A stretch of 64,000 nucleotides of DNA from NCBI GenBank assembly GCA_001606155.1, contig LODT01000051.1, positions 868,001-932,000 of the forward strand, written 5' to 3'. The position numbers and the translations under genes were made by a program. Under the pieces are notes generated by a model. The model searched no databases. It had not been told where the DNA came from and saw nothing but the letters and a program-made list of their open reading frames with translations. Source of the DNA: Tieghemostelium lacteum. Its lineage: Eukaryota; Evosea; Eumycetozoa; Dictyosteliales; Raperosteliaceae. Positions 23,714 through 35,999 of this stretch are shown in pieces (the stretch's first letter is position 1; each line of letters starts with the position of its first letter).

Positions 23714-26700
23714 ATGAATTATAGTTATATAATTAGATTAACTTTAGTATTGGCATTTCTATTTAGCCTGACATCTGCTGATTTGGATGGTGCACAATGT
23801 TTGTAAACAATTTCTATTTCACTATTTAAAATAAATGTTATATCTAACATTTTTAAAATGAATATTTAGTAAGTGCATTACAAACTGTTAATAATGTATT
23901 ATCACAAACTTGGGATGTATCCTCTGCAGCTACAGTCTGTACTGCAAATATTAATTTTATTAAATGTGATACTCTAGGAACTGTTGTAAAAAATTTATAT
24001 ATAAAAAAAAACCCACCAACATCAGTTGCTATACCAAATGCATTATTCCAATTGGTTAACTTATCAACTCTGTAAATATCATAGTTTTATTAGATAGATA
24101 TATACAATTTACAAACTAATTCAAATTTAAAACAGATATGCAGATCAACAAATTTCACCATACAATATACAAATTGGATCAACATTTTGGGATGGAATTG
24201 GATCATTAACTTCATTACAAATGCTTGTATTGAATACTATATCTGAAGATATACCTGCTAATATTAATACACTATTACCACCATCTTTATATTACATGTA
24301 AATATTATAGAATTTAATATAGATACTAGTAAATCTAACAATTATAATTATAGTACTATTTATGAGTTTTATTATTCATATCCTCAGAGTCTATTTTACA
24401 ACCCTAAAATTTCAAATATTGGACTAGGATCATTTAACAAAGTAATCGTCAACATATTCCCAGCAACTATACCAGGCGTATCACAAATTTCTTCTTTGTA
24501 TATATAAATAACATCAAATCTACATTATATGATATTTAAAATATTAACATTTACAAAATAGGGCTACATCTGTAATGGGAAATTTTAATTTAGCAGGAAA
24601 TAACTTTACCAATTTATATGATTTGTAGGTACCATAAAACATATACCATCTAAATTGATATTAACAATATTATAATATCTATAGAAATTTTAAATACAGA
24701 GGTTCAACCAATCCAATGACCTATAATTGGTTTGATACATGGACTGCCAAAAGACTTTTTATGGAATTTGTTGATATACCAGCATCATCACTATTTTCAA
24801 GTATATTTTCAATGAATTCTCTAATATATTTTAGACTCTATGCTAATAGTAAATTGAATATAAATAATGAAGTTTATGATTTTTCTCATTTACCTGGATT
24901 TTTCTTGTATGTATAAAACCAAACTTCTAGTTTGCAATTGGTGTATACTTACTAATTTATGAATTTAGGGAGCTTGAAAATGTTAATCAGTTACCAAATT
25001 TACAGTATCCTGGTATAAAGCTACATAATACTTCATCATCAAATTTATACTTAACATCTTGTACCATTGATTTTACAAAAATTGATATATTATCTATACC
25101 AAATCTGTATGTATATCTATAATTAAATATTTTATATTCTTTTAAATACTAATGTATATAATATTATAGAAATATCAAATCTTCAACATTTAATAATGGA
25201 TTACCAGATGGTGATTATTCAAAAATGAAATCATTGACAATTGATTCTATGCCTACCTATACTGGACCAATCACAAATTCAGTTTGTTCTTTACCAACTC
25301 TAATAGCATTAACTGTAACCAATACTGGTATTACCACTATACCATCTTGTTATTTATGTCAATGGGGAAATCCTCAACTTACCAGTCAATTTGCTAATAA
25401 TCCAAGTTTAAATCCAACTAGATCATGTCGTATGTATTTATAATTACATTGTCAAACTCTTACATATATTTATATTAAAAACTCCTTGTAATTTCAGCAA
25501 ATTTAGAAGTAACAAATTATACATCACTTATTCCAACTAAAGACGGTGTAATGGAAATTTATGGTGTTGATTTGGGGTGGGTTATATATGATGAAACTGG
25601 TGATGTGTTGGAAACTACTGTTATCGTTGGAAATAGTCATCTTTCAATTCCTGTTGTATCAGGTAGTGGAACTTTAAAATCAATTAAAGTTAAGTTTCAT
25701 GCTAATGTAGATTCATCTGCTATTGTAAATACATTGTTTTTCAGTTACCTTCCACCAACTATAACTAGTATTGTTGCTCAAAATAGTATTATTATTATAC
25801 AAGGTAGTAACTTTATTGATGATACTACAATTACACAACTTTATGTTGCCGGTAAACAAGTTGAAGTCGAAACTGCTACTTTTAATGTAATATCATCAAA
25901 GTTTAATTCAGTACCTTATAATGATAATTTAACTGTATCTATTCGGTTGGTTGTTGACGGCCAAGAAGTTAGTCAAGTTGTTCAACCTCCTAATGCCGTA
26001 CATAAACTCTATGAACCATTACCTAATTTCTATTCCATTGGTGGTTATGTTGAAATACCTGGCCAATATCTAACCTATGATAACACTATAATGAATATGA
26101 CAATCAATGGTATAACATTTGAAATTGAAAGTTCAACTAGTGATATGTATCTCATTAAATATGATCCGATATCACCTGGAAATTATCCATTTGAATTCAA
26201 TTTATTGGGATATCAATTGAAATCTTCTATTACTGTTAGATCAGTGGATACTTCTCCATGTAAAGGTACACCAACTTGTGGAGGACCTTCACAAGGTATT
26301 TGTGTTGAAAACCACTGTGAATGTTTAGATGGTTGGAAAGGTGAGATTTGTGATTCACAAGTAATTGCTCTACCTCCTCCATCAACACCATCAACTGATC
26401 AACCATCATACATTACATCTAGTAACAATATTGGATTACAAGTTTCAATTAAATCAGTTAGAGAACTTAATTTCAACCAAAATCTCATTAGAGAACAACC
26501 ACTTTCATCATGGACATTCAACCAAAATTCAACAAGTGAAAAACAATCATTATTCTACACAACATCACCATTTACAAACTGTTCAATTGAAGTTTCAATT
26601 GATTACTTTAACAAAGATTCAATTGTTCAATTTGCCAATATTAATTCAACTAAACATTCTGGAACTATTAAATACTCAATTCGAATTAATTCATGGCCAT

Positions 26701-27254
26701 TTATTCAAAAAACAAATCAACTTCAATTAATATTCCAATCAACCATTAAAGACAATGATAATTCCAAAGATTCATGTTCATACAAAACTATTGAATATGA
26801 AGATAACGATAATGTACAAAATGTAAAAACTGTTGATATTCAACTAAATGATAAAACATTTTCATCATCATTCTCAGAATTGGCAGTTGTTGATGGATTA
26901 GTTAGAAAAGTAAATAATGTAATCATTCTAAATTCAGATCAAGATGAAAATGATAGTAACACTCAATCACAATCATTCATTGGTATCAATACACCATATC
27001 ACAATGATTACATAATCATTGACCCAGATTTCAGTTTATTGGTATCCTATGTTCCACCAGAAGATAAAGAAGGTTCCATTTGTTCATCACCTTCCAAATC
27101 CAAATTAACCAAAGCTCAATTGGCAGGTATCATTGTTGCTGCATCTGTAGTTTTCATTGTAGCTGTAATTATTTTTGGATATTTACTTTATTCTAAAAGC
27201 CTTAAAGCTAAACTTTTCTTCCACTCTGTTAATACCAAACTATCCGTGAAATAA
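23714..27254 (+). CDS. ComC-like surface protein A: LRR-like, TIG, EGF, transmembrane
   Basis: Nine exons: 23714-23798, 23870-24071, 24136-24297, 24354-24497, 24562-24624, 24685-24906, 24969-25106, 25170-25429 and 25498-27254, giving 1010 residues with every phase consistent. Exon 1 is a signal peptide (LTLVLAFLFSLTSA). Exons 2-8 encode a leucine-rich ectodomain; introns 2-7 are all phase 2 and most split a Leu codon. Exon 9 has a TIG/IPT domain near 511-590 (YLPPTITSI, then IIIIQGSNFID), a second beta-rich region (FYSIGGYVEIPGQYL), one EGF unit near 677-712 (CHCE-type: ENHCECLDGWKGEICD), the conserved ComC-like domain (REQPLSSW to DPDFSLLV), a transmembrane helix near 960-985 and a short basic tail. 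Family knowledge: ComC and relatives act at the cell surface in aggregation-stage development. The direct tandem paralogue follows after 117 bp. Confidence 0.88.
26010..27159 (+). repeat. Near-identical segment shared with the next gene, copy A
   Basis: This 1150-bp part of the last exon is almost identical, third codon positions included, to 29661-30807 in the tandem paralogue. Divergence rises sharply on both sides, and there are only short mismatch patches inside (near 26367-26420 and 26740-26865). The pattern suggests recent gene conversion. Confidence 0.85.
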
Positions 27255-27371
27255 AAATAGTTATTTTACTTGTGCAACTGTTAAAATATCTTGATTTTTA
27301 AAAAAATTTTCTATTGATATCAATCTTCAACCTCTATTTTTTTAAATACCCATGTAAATCATTTCCAAACA

Positions 27372-30300
27372 ATGTCAAAATATAATGGCTTTTATATTCT
27401 ACTGATTGTACTTTCTTGTTGTAATATAAAACTTGTTGTTCCAGCACTAGTTGATTTTCAATGTATGTTACCTAATACCATAAGTTATACACATATATTA
27501 ATATCCTTGGATATATTATAGTCAATGCATTAGTACAGATTAACCTTGATATGAATCAGGGTTGGATAACAACATCTGCTTCAACAGTATGTTCATCAAA
27601 CCCCAACGCTATTACATGTGATAGTTCAGGGGAAGTTGTAACATGGTTAAATATCAATACCAATCCTTTGACATCAGCTCCGCCATCTACATCAATCTTC
27701 CAATTAGTAAACTTAACTAACTAGTAAATATGTAATTCTTACTATATTTAACAAAATGTGATATACTTATTCCTTAAAAACACTTACCACAGTTACTCAT
27801 CTCAAAAATTTACACCATATAACATTCAATATGGTAGCAGTTTTTGGGCTGGAATAGGAGCATTAACAAACTTAAAAGTATTAGCAATTTATCAAATCTC
27901 AGAGATATTACCATCAAATATTAATGAACTGATACCAAAATCATTAGAATCATTGTAAATATTATAAAATAGATATATTGTATCTTTATAGGTTACTAAT
28001 ATCTTTTATATCAGTACCATTTATGAATTCTATAATCCTTATCCTGAATCACTATTTTTTGATAAAACATTATCTTTGTATGATATTGGGTTGGGACAAT
28101 ATAACACAGCATTCTATAATATATTCCCTCAAAAACTACCCCAAATATCAACTATAACTAGATTGTAAGTAATATAATATAATTTTGATAAAATGACATT
28201 AAACTAATTACAAATAGAATCACATCGGCTATGGGTAATTTTAACTTAGAAGGTACCAATTTCACTTCAATGCAAAACTTGTGAGTACAACAATCTAAAT
28301 TAGTTATATTATCAATTCTAATTTATATTATTATAGAGTATTATATTATAGAGGTGTTGGTAATCCAATGTCATATAACTCATTTAATACATGGTCTACT
28401 ACAGCTTTATATATTTATTATGATGCAGTTGCAGCACCTATGCCATCTAGTATTTTTTCAATGCCTTTTCTAAAAACATTCGGATTCTATACAAATGGCC
28501 AATTGACTATTAATTCTGAAATTTATGATTTCTCAAATTACACTGCTTTTAAATTGTAAGCATAACCTTCATATTCAAATACATGTTACTGTTATTAATA
28601 TTTTTAATATTAAAATAGATATCTATTTAATGTAAATCAGTTTTCTAATCTAAAATATCCAGGAATTAAAATGAGTTCTTATGGTGCCACATCATTGAAT
28701 ATTTACTCATCTTCTTCAATTGATTTTACAAAACTAGATATTTTATCAATTCAATCAGTGTATGTAACCTTTAATTTAGTATCTTAATATATTAAAATAT
28801 TAATTTATGACTATCTAGAACCATAGATACATCAAGTGTAAATAATGGATTACCAGATGGTGATTATTCAAAAATGAAATTATTAATGCTAAATACAATT
28901 TCTGGTTCTTTTGGTGAGTTACCTAATTCACTTTGTACCATTAGTAGCATTAGTGCTTTAACGGTTTCTGGAACTTCTATTACATCATTACCATCCTGTT
29001 ACATTTGCCAATGGGGTAATTCAGTAGTGACAAGTAAATTTAATGGTAATCCTTCTTTACCAGCATATACAAGATCATGTCGTATGTATCGTTAAATAAC
29101 CACCATTTAACAAAGTATTAATACTTTTAAAAAACGATAAAAATGAAGCAAATTTTCAATTGATAAATTATACAAATGAGGTCCCAACAAGCTTAGGTTT
29201 TATTGATATTCATGGTATTGATTTAGGATGGGTTGTATATACTACTTCAAATACTCCAATGTCAACAGGAGTTAAGATTGGAAATTCTCTACTTTCAATA
29301 CCTGTTGCATCAGGTAGTGGTACTGGAAAATCAGTACAAGTTAAGTTTCATGCTAATGTAGATGCCTCAGCAACTGCATATACATTGAATTTCAATTATC
29401 TTCCACCAACTATAACTACTATTACTGCTGAAAAAGGTGTTTTGAAAATTGATGGTACAAATTTCATTAATAATCCATCATTAATTCAACTGTATATTGC
29501 AGGTAAACTAACTGATTTACAATCAAGTACTTATACCACATTGAAAACTAAAAGTAATTCAGTGCCTTATAATGATAATTTAATTGTATCTATTCGATTA
29601 GTTGTTGACGGTCAAGAATTTAATAGAGTATTTCAACCTCCTGGTTCTATACCACAACTATATGAACCATTACCTAAATTCTATTCCATTGGTGGTTATG
29701 TTGAAATACCTGGCCAATATCTAACCTATGATAACACTATAATGAATATGACAATCAATGGTATAACATTTGAAATTGTTAGTTCAACTAGTGATATGTA
29801 TCTCATTAAATATGATCCGATATCACCTGGAGATTATCCATTTGAATTCAATTTATTGGGATATCAATTGAAATCTTCTATTACTGTTAGATCAGTGGAT
29901 ACTTCTCCATGTAAAGGTACACCAACTTGTGGAGGACCTTCACAAGGTATTTGTGTTGAAAACCACTGTGAATGTTTAGATGGTTGGAAAGGTGAGATTT
30001 GTGATTCACAAGTTATAAATCTACCTCCATTATCCCCATTACCTGATCAACCATCATACAACACATCAAATGATAATATTGGATTACAAGTTTCAATTAA
30101 ATCAGTTAGAGAACTTAATTTCAATCAAAATCTCATTAGAGAACAACCACTTTCATCATGGACATTCAACCAAAATTCAACAAGTGAAAAACAATCATTA
30201 TTCTACACAACATCACCATTTACTAACTGTTCAATTGAAGTTTCAATTGATTACTTTAACAAAGATTCAATTGTTCAATTTGCCAATATTAATTCAACTA

Positions 30301-30902
30301 AACATTCTGGAACTATTAAATACTCAATTCGAATTAATTCATGGCCATTTATTCAAAAAACAAATCAACTTCAATTAATATTTAGAACTTCAGTCACAAA
30401 TAATGATAATTCCAAAGATTCATGTTCATACAAAACTATTGAATATGAAGATAACGATAATGTACAAAATGTAAAACTAATTGATATTCAAATCAATAGT
30501 CAAACATTTTCATCATCATTCTCAGAATTGGCAGTTGTTGATGGATTAGTTAGAAAAGTAAACAATGTAATCATTTTAAATTCAGATCAAGATGAAAATG
30601 ATAGTAACACTCAATCACAATCATTCATTGGTATCAATACACCATATCACAATGATTACATAATCATTGACCCAGATTTCAGTTTATTGGTATCCTATGT
30701 TCCACCAGAAGATAAAGAAGGTTCCATTTGTTCATCACCTTCCAAATCAAAATTAACCAAAGCTCAATTGGCAGGTATCATTGTTGCTGCATCTGTAGTT
30801 TTCATTGCAGCGGTAATAATATTCTCCTATTTCATTTTTACCAAAAGCATTAGAGGTAAAATCATAGTTCATGCAATAAAAGCTAAAATTCCAATGAAAT
30901 AG
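27372..30902 (+). CDS. ComC-like surface protein B: tandem paralogue of A
   Basis: Nine exons with the same layout as copy A: 27372-27462, 27522-27723, 27793-27954, 28015-28164, 28218-28280, 28337-28555, 28619-28759, 28819-29081 and 29149-30902, giving 1014 residues. Exons 2, 3 and 5 have exactly the same lengths as in copy A (202, 162 and 63 bp). The signal peptide is FYILLIVLSCCNI. The leucine-rich part and the first half of exon 9 (TIG domain: YLPPTITTI, then LKIDGTNFIN) have diverged clearly, whereas the segment from YEPLPKFYSIGG through the EGF unit and the conserved C-terminal domain is almost identical to copy A. The membrane helix end and cytosolic tail diverge again (FTKSIRGKIIVHAIK here). 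The last acceptor is a weak GAAG, but phase and homology support it. Likely an adhesion or recognition receptor. Confidence 0.88.
29661..30807 (+). repeat. Near-identical segment shared with the previous gene, copy B
   Basis: Partner of 26010-27159. The 3-bp length difference comes from the short Pro/Ser linker after the EGF unit. The direct orientation and about 3.65-kb spacing make unequal crossover or conversion between the two genes possible. Confidence 0.85.
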
Positions 30903-31309
30903 CAAAAGATGAATTTGCAGAATCTATAACCGACCTTTCATTGTACAATAGACTTATTTATCAACTTCGTATCGATGAGATTCCATCAAATGTAAAATAC
31001 CTTAAATTACTACACTATAACAGAATTCAACCAGGACATTTACCAAATAGTTTGGTATCATTAGAACTAAATTCTGAAAGTTCACCAGGAGTTTTCCCTC
31101 AACATGGTTGTAAATTAGTTTCCCTCACATATCTCGCCTACTATTCTCAGCCCATCCATGCAAACTATTTACCACATTCCCAGTGAATTGGTAAAACACA
31201 AAGATGTTATTGAATTTCTTTTTGAAAAAGATGGTAATATAAAAAAACCAACTGCTGGTACTATAGAATGTATTATAATCCACGAAAACAATCAAATTAT
31301 GAAGGGATA
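30903..31309 (+). pseudogene. FNIP-repeat gene relic
   Basis: Directly after the stop of ComC-like B, one frame reads from about 30904 to 31185 with FNIP-type units: IDEIPSNVKYLKLLHYN, then PGHLPNSLVSLELNSES. The sequence then continues in another frame (HIPSELVKHKDVIEFLFEKDG) to a stop near 31309, so at least one frameshift separates the parts. There is no start codon or promoter gap of its own. FNIP proteins are a large dictyostelid family; this looks like the 3' remnant of one, probably left by rearrangement at the end of the ComC-like pair. Confidence 0.7.
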
Positions 31310-31390
31310 AAAAAATTGGTTGGTTTAATTGAGATCTTGTGTTTTTTTGGTGGTTTATTGATTAACATTTTATTTTTTTTTGACTTTTAC

Positions 31391-31687
31391 TCATTTGGTG
31401 TGGCATATTGTTACATAATTATTTGCTATAGTTTGTAGGTATCCAATCCATGAATCGTTTATTTGAGGTGGTATATATGGTACAGGGTGAACTCTATCGA
31501 ATTTTGAAACAAGCATAGTGATATAGATAGTCAACATTGTTAGGACATAGAGCGCCCAAATTACTAAGATGGTTGTTATAACTTTAGAGACAAATGTTTT
31601 CGGATATAATATACTGCATTCTTTATACTCATTACTACTATTTATCAGAAGATTGGTTTCATTATTATTATTATTTTCGTATACCAT
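31391..31687 (-). CDS. Small single-pass membrane protein, unknown
   Basis: A 98-residue frame with an ATG start. It has an Asn-rich hydrophilic N-terminus (residues 1-35), one hydrophobic segment near 36-60 (VITTILVIWALYVLTMLTIY) and a short C-terminal region (VHPVPYIPPQINDSWIGYL). No signal peptide is needed if it is tail-out. It stands among gene relics, so it could be a remnant or one exon of a longer gene, but composition and start look acceptable. No family recognised. Confidence 0.4.
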   Translation of the reverse strand: MVYENNNNNETNLLINSSNEYKECSILYPKTFVSKVITTILVIWALYVLTMLTIYITMLVSKFDRVHPVPYIPPQINDSWIGYLQTIANNYVTICHTK

Positions 31688-32034
31688 TATTATTTTATGT
31701 ATATATTTGTTTTTTGTCTATTTTAATCAAAATGATCAAAAAAAAACCTTTTATTTAAAAACTCAAATCGGTGAGATATTTTTATATCATTGAAATGTTT
31801 TTTTGCTGCTACATCATCACAAATCTCTTAAATGGTGTGGTCTCAAATTTAAATATCATTTTTGTAGGTAATTGTGATTTTTGGGATACTCACACTACTG
31901 CCACCATAAAGAGTTATACCATCACCATCATAGTGTTTGTAATAGAACGAATTTCTTGAACCAAAACTTAAACTTAAATCTTGAAACGACCCATTATAAT
32001 ATTTTCCTGGATAAAATGGTCTTGAAAGAGGAGG

Positions 32035-32899
32035 ACACAATATATCCGGGATGAGAGCAACTTGGTATTCCCGATTCGTCAAGATATGTTTTAGATTTTG
32101 CAACTGACACACAAATGCAAACCTCCATTGAACAGGCCCTTGATAAAGTAGGTTGGGACTTCTTGGTGAAGAGGATCCGCAAGCACCAGATAGTCACAAA
32201 GTAATCCAAATAATACCATATGAAAATGATGGTTCTGCGGACTATTCTAAAATGAAATTGCAATTCTCCTCTTAATATGTTGCACAAATAGTAACTCAAA
32301 AATATGAAGAGTCACAAATGGAAAAAGTAATATCACATTGGAAAGTTCAAAGTTTTCTTCACTCTCCACTTGGTGGTTCTTTTTTTGAAAGTATTGTTCA
32401 TAGACGACTCAAGAATGGTGATACCTTTACAAGAAGAAATCTCAAAACTGGAATAGAAGATTCTATTAGAATCGCCAAACCCATATCTTCATTTTTTATC
32501 AGGTCAATCAATTCAATTGAGTCTAACCCAAATGGACATTACCTGCATCTAAACTATTCCAACTTCCCTGTAGTTGACAGTTTAATCAAACCCAATCAGT
32601 TGTTTCAAGTCACAGTCTCACCAACACACCTCCATTTTATGCAAGAACTCTCAAACATTATAAAACAACTAAAAAATCCTCATGTTGTTGATCTCTATTT
32701 TGTCGTACCTGAAGATCTCTATAGAGATTTCAAACAACAAAATTATCTCACAACCAATAAAAAAGTTGCAACCAAACTGGAGTCCACAGAAGTTCAAACT
32801 ACATACAATATGTCCTGCTCTTTCCTCTTTCTCAACAATAGGCAATTCAAGTTACATTATTTTATATTTCAAACAACCGTCAAATATAAATTAATTTAA
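32035..32899 (+). pseudogene. Crinkler (CRN/RHS-like) gene relic
   Basis: The region reads, in pieces, like the C-terminal half of Crinkler-type proteins: a helical segment (VGWDFLVKRIRKHQ), a region with SPLGGSFFESIVHRRL and FTRRNL, and the family's late motif VVDLYFVVPEDLYRDFKQQNYL. The N-terminal part of the family is not present and the gene looks broken in several places, so I treat it as a fossil. CRN-like genes occur in oomycetes, chytrids and dictyostelids, and their history includes transfer between lineages. The age cannot be judged beyond moderately old. Confidence 0.6.
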
Positions 32900-32960
32900 C
32901 ACTTCTATCATTTGAAGCATAATACTCTTAATATCTCTACACTTTTATATTTGGTTTTAG

Positions 32961-33034
32961 TTAAACATTCGAAATGATTTCCGAGAAGAGTCTGATAAAT
33001 GCATTAATAATAGTATGCTCTGGTTCCATAGGAA
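32961..33034 (-). pseudogene. Orphan last-exon-like fragment
   Basis: After an acceptor-like sequence (ATTTTATTTTAG) the minus strand reads PMEPEHTIINAFIRLFSEII followed by SNV and a stop. No upstream exon was found. It resembles a second orphan fragment at 45468-45560 (shared IIN-[A/T]-F core), suggesting remnants of one small gene family. Confidence 0.3.
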
Positions 33035-33165
33035 CTAAAATAAAATATATATGCTAAATTTACAATTAATCATTAATAATAGGGAAGAGTAATTATACAC
33101 CGATTATTTTGTATTGTATAAATAGACATCGATTGTGACTCTTGGGTGGGTTCTTTTTTTTTATT

Positions 33166-33691
33166 TTAAAGATTTTTGCAATGCAATATGTGGTGAAACA
33201 GTTTGTAGGCAGGTTGTAAATCGTCATTGACAATAAAGACATCAAAGAAACCAGGCTTGTTGAGATATTCCATCTTTATTTAGCGGTTTCTAGTCTTTTG
33301 TTTATGGTTTCGTCGGTCACTGAACCTCTTGCTAAAAGTCTTTTTTTATATTGGTGGTGATTATGAATATAAACAGTGCTGGAATCTTAGTTTTCTTTAC
33401 TGATTCACAACCTTTAACATCTATATCCAATATACAAATTTTACCTTTTTCTGAAACCTCATGAAGAGCTTTCTTAGAAGTTTCATAATAGTTACCATGT
33501 ACATTGGCATACTCTATAAAATCTCCATTTGCAATTTCTCTTTCCATTACATCTTTCTCAGTAAAGTAGTAATGTTGCCCATGAACCTCACCTTCTGGTA
33601 GTATGTGAACTATATGACCAAATGAACCTTCAAATTCCTTTTTTAATTTATCAATTACTAATATTATAATTATCTTATATATTATTATCAA
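33166..33691 (-). pseudogene. Guanylate kinase relic, 5' truncated
   Basis: The minus strand carries the middle and end of a guanylate kinase: [49 protein letters not shown] and [14 protein letters not shown]. It then continues in two other frames with [17 protein letters not shown] and FFDVFIVNDDLQPAYKL up to a stop at 33166. At least two frame changes are needed, the GMP-binding TTR-type motif is altered, and the P-loop exon is missing upstream. The enzyme (ATP + GMP to ADP + GDP) is essential, so an intact copy must exist elsewhere. This is a duplicated, decayed copy. Confidence 0.85.
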
Positions 33692-33801
33692 TATTCTATA
33701 AATTTAAACTCCTACACCTATACTACTTCTAAACTATATCTCCGAAAACTCATTCCACTCTCAATAAATTCTCTACCTACAAGTTCCTTTACAGAGTGAT
33801 T

Positions 33802-35999
33802 TTATTCTTTTGACGATTGATCCGATTTTATACCCCAAACTCTTGAGGATTTAGAGACGATTGGTGCTTGATCCTTTAGATATCTATTCTTGGGGATAAC
33901 TACACCATTATTGGTATTGGTTTTAGCTAGATTTGTTTTGTTATATTTGTTCTCTTCAAAATTTAAATTTACAGGTGGTAATGAACTATGAGTTTTTTCG
34001 TAGGTCAGTATATTAGGTACCTCCAACACCTTTGAATTAAACTGAATTTCAATTGAATATATACCCTCTTTGAGGGGAGGTGATAAAAAGGTAATTTTTC
34101 TATTGTGATCATTGATATCTACATATTGAATCGGAATTTGACCTACACTCACTAGGATAGTATCATTTACTGGGTATTTAAAGAGAATAGATATCTTTGT
34201 ACCAGATACAGGTGATACCATTGGTGATATATCTTCCAAAATGATATCTTTAACTGTATTTCCTGTTGATGGTAACGGTATTCTATTACGTTTTTGTTGA
34301 TTACTATTAGTACCAAAATGATTATGATTATTATTAAAATGGAATGAATGATCAGTATTTACAACTTCCAAATCATCTAGATTTATAACATTTTCAAATA
34401 AATCGTCATCTGTAATCTCCTCTGATTTGATACTACTGAAACTGTCTTCACGATCCATATAGTTTTCCTGTACAATTTGTTTACCATTACTAATGTTTTG
34501 TGGCTCGTTAGTTGCTAATTGATAGGTCTCCAATGCATAGTTATTGGCATTGGACAGATCCTTTTCAGTCTGAAAACAAGAGTTGGTATAGAATAGAAAT
34601 TGATGTGACAGTACATGTTGACCCTCTTTAATAATCAATTCAACTTCACCCTCATTTGAAAATGGTGGAGTTTGAAGCATTATTGCACTATTATGATATT
34701 TCAATCCACGAATTTCCATGCCACCAATCATAACCTTTATAGTGTTCTTTAATAGATTCTGACCTGTAATTGTAACTAAACTTCCCATTAATGGCACAAT
34801 AGCAGGTCCAACTGAAATTACTGTAGATTGATTAGGATCCATAATTTCGACTTGATATTCAGGTCCATTGTTATTACTATTTTGATTATTCTGATTATTA
34901 TCATTCTTTGATGTTAATGAATTTACACCCTCCACAATAGATTTGGAAACTGATGAGAAAAATGATGAAATGGAAGAAGGTGGTGAATTATCTTTACTAT
35001 TATTACTATTATTATCTTTATTATTATTACTATTATCTTTACTATTACTATTGTTGTTATTATCTTTACTAGTAGAGTTATTAGAAGTGGATTTTGAAGT
35101 TGTTATATCAATGGGTTGGGAATTTGGTGGTAATAGACGTTTTCTTTGAAATTCAGAGGTATATAATCTGAAATCTGGTATAGAAGTTTGAAGTTGTTGT
35201 GCAAAGTAATGTTTTAGATTCATGATTACCTGTGACTGTATTTTACTTGGACTTTGTAAAAGTTTAAGTTGCCTAACACCTGACTCTAATTCTTTAATAT
35301 TTATAGTTACAATAGGTTCAATATCCTTTGCTTTAGCTATATCGACAATTGATGATGAATCTCTGATGGAATCTACTGACGTTTTAAATTTTGGTAGATT
35401 TCTATTGAGATCTAGTATATTCAAATGCATCTGTTCATAGAATCTTGTAAAACTAGAATTCATACTCAAGTCTTTTTGTTTATCTATTTCTCTCTTTTTC
35501 AGTAGTTTTCTAACAGTTGCCCAACATTGGTTACATGAATATATCTTATCTTTTTTATCTTTATCTTTTGAATCTTTACTACTATTAAGAGGTCCCACTT
35601 TGTTTTCAGCATTCTGGTCAAACAGATTCAGTGCTATAAGATTATTGTTACAATTTGAACAAACAATAGAATCACATAACTGACATTTCTGTTTCTTTTG
35701 AAATATCTTTCCAAATGTCGATCCACATATTGTACAGTTTATAACAATCTTGCTGAGTTCATCCAACTGTTGATTATTAAATACTGTATTTACATTCAAT
35801 GATATCTTTTTTAACTTTAATTGTAAGTTTTCTAATTCATTCTTATCATTTGACAAGTATTTTAATTTCTTTTCTTTAAATTCTTCTGTTTTATCTCTAT
35901 ATACTATAAATGAAAAATGGTTATTGGTTAAAATATAATGAAAGTAATTTATTTGTATAAAAACTACATACTAAGTAAAGGTACAAGATCCTCTTGCAT
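33802..35999 (-). CDS. FYVE-like zinc finger protein with two TIG/IPT domains
   Basis: Exon 1 (35972-35999) supplies the ATG and MQEDLVPLL; the intron is 35904-35971 (donor GTATGT, acceptor TTTATAG, phase 1); exon 2 is 33802-35903. Total 709 residues. A FYVE-type finger spans about 60-145: INCTICG, then KQKCQLCDSIVCSNC, a Lys/Asp insert, and YSCNQC. The basic RHHC patch of true phosphoinositide-3-phosphate binders is replaced by KQKC, so lipid binding is uncertain. A Ser/Asn linker leads to two TIG domains: near 370-450 (AIVPLMGSLVTITGQNLL) and near 570-650 (ISPMVSPVSGTKISILF). TIG domains occur in surface receptors and in DNA-binding proteins; with no signal peptide this one is intracellular. 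Divergent to the helicase gene, 155 bp away. Confidence 0.85.

Noticed and set aside
31849-32299. Minus-strand frames opposite the Crinkler-like relic
   Set aside because: They overlap the relic on the other strand, lack a convincing start or splice context, and match no family.
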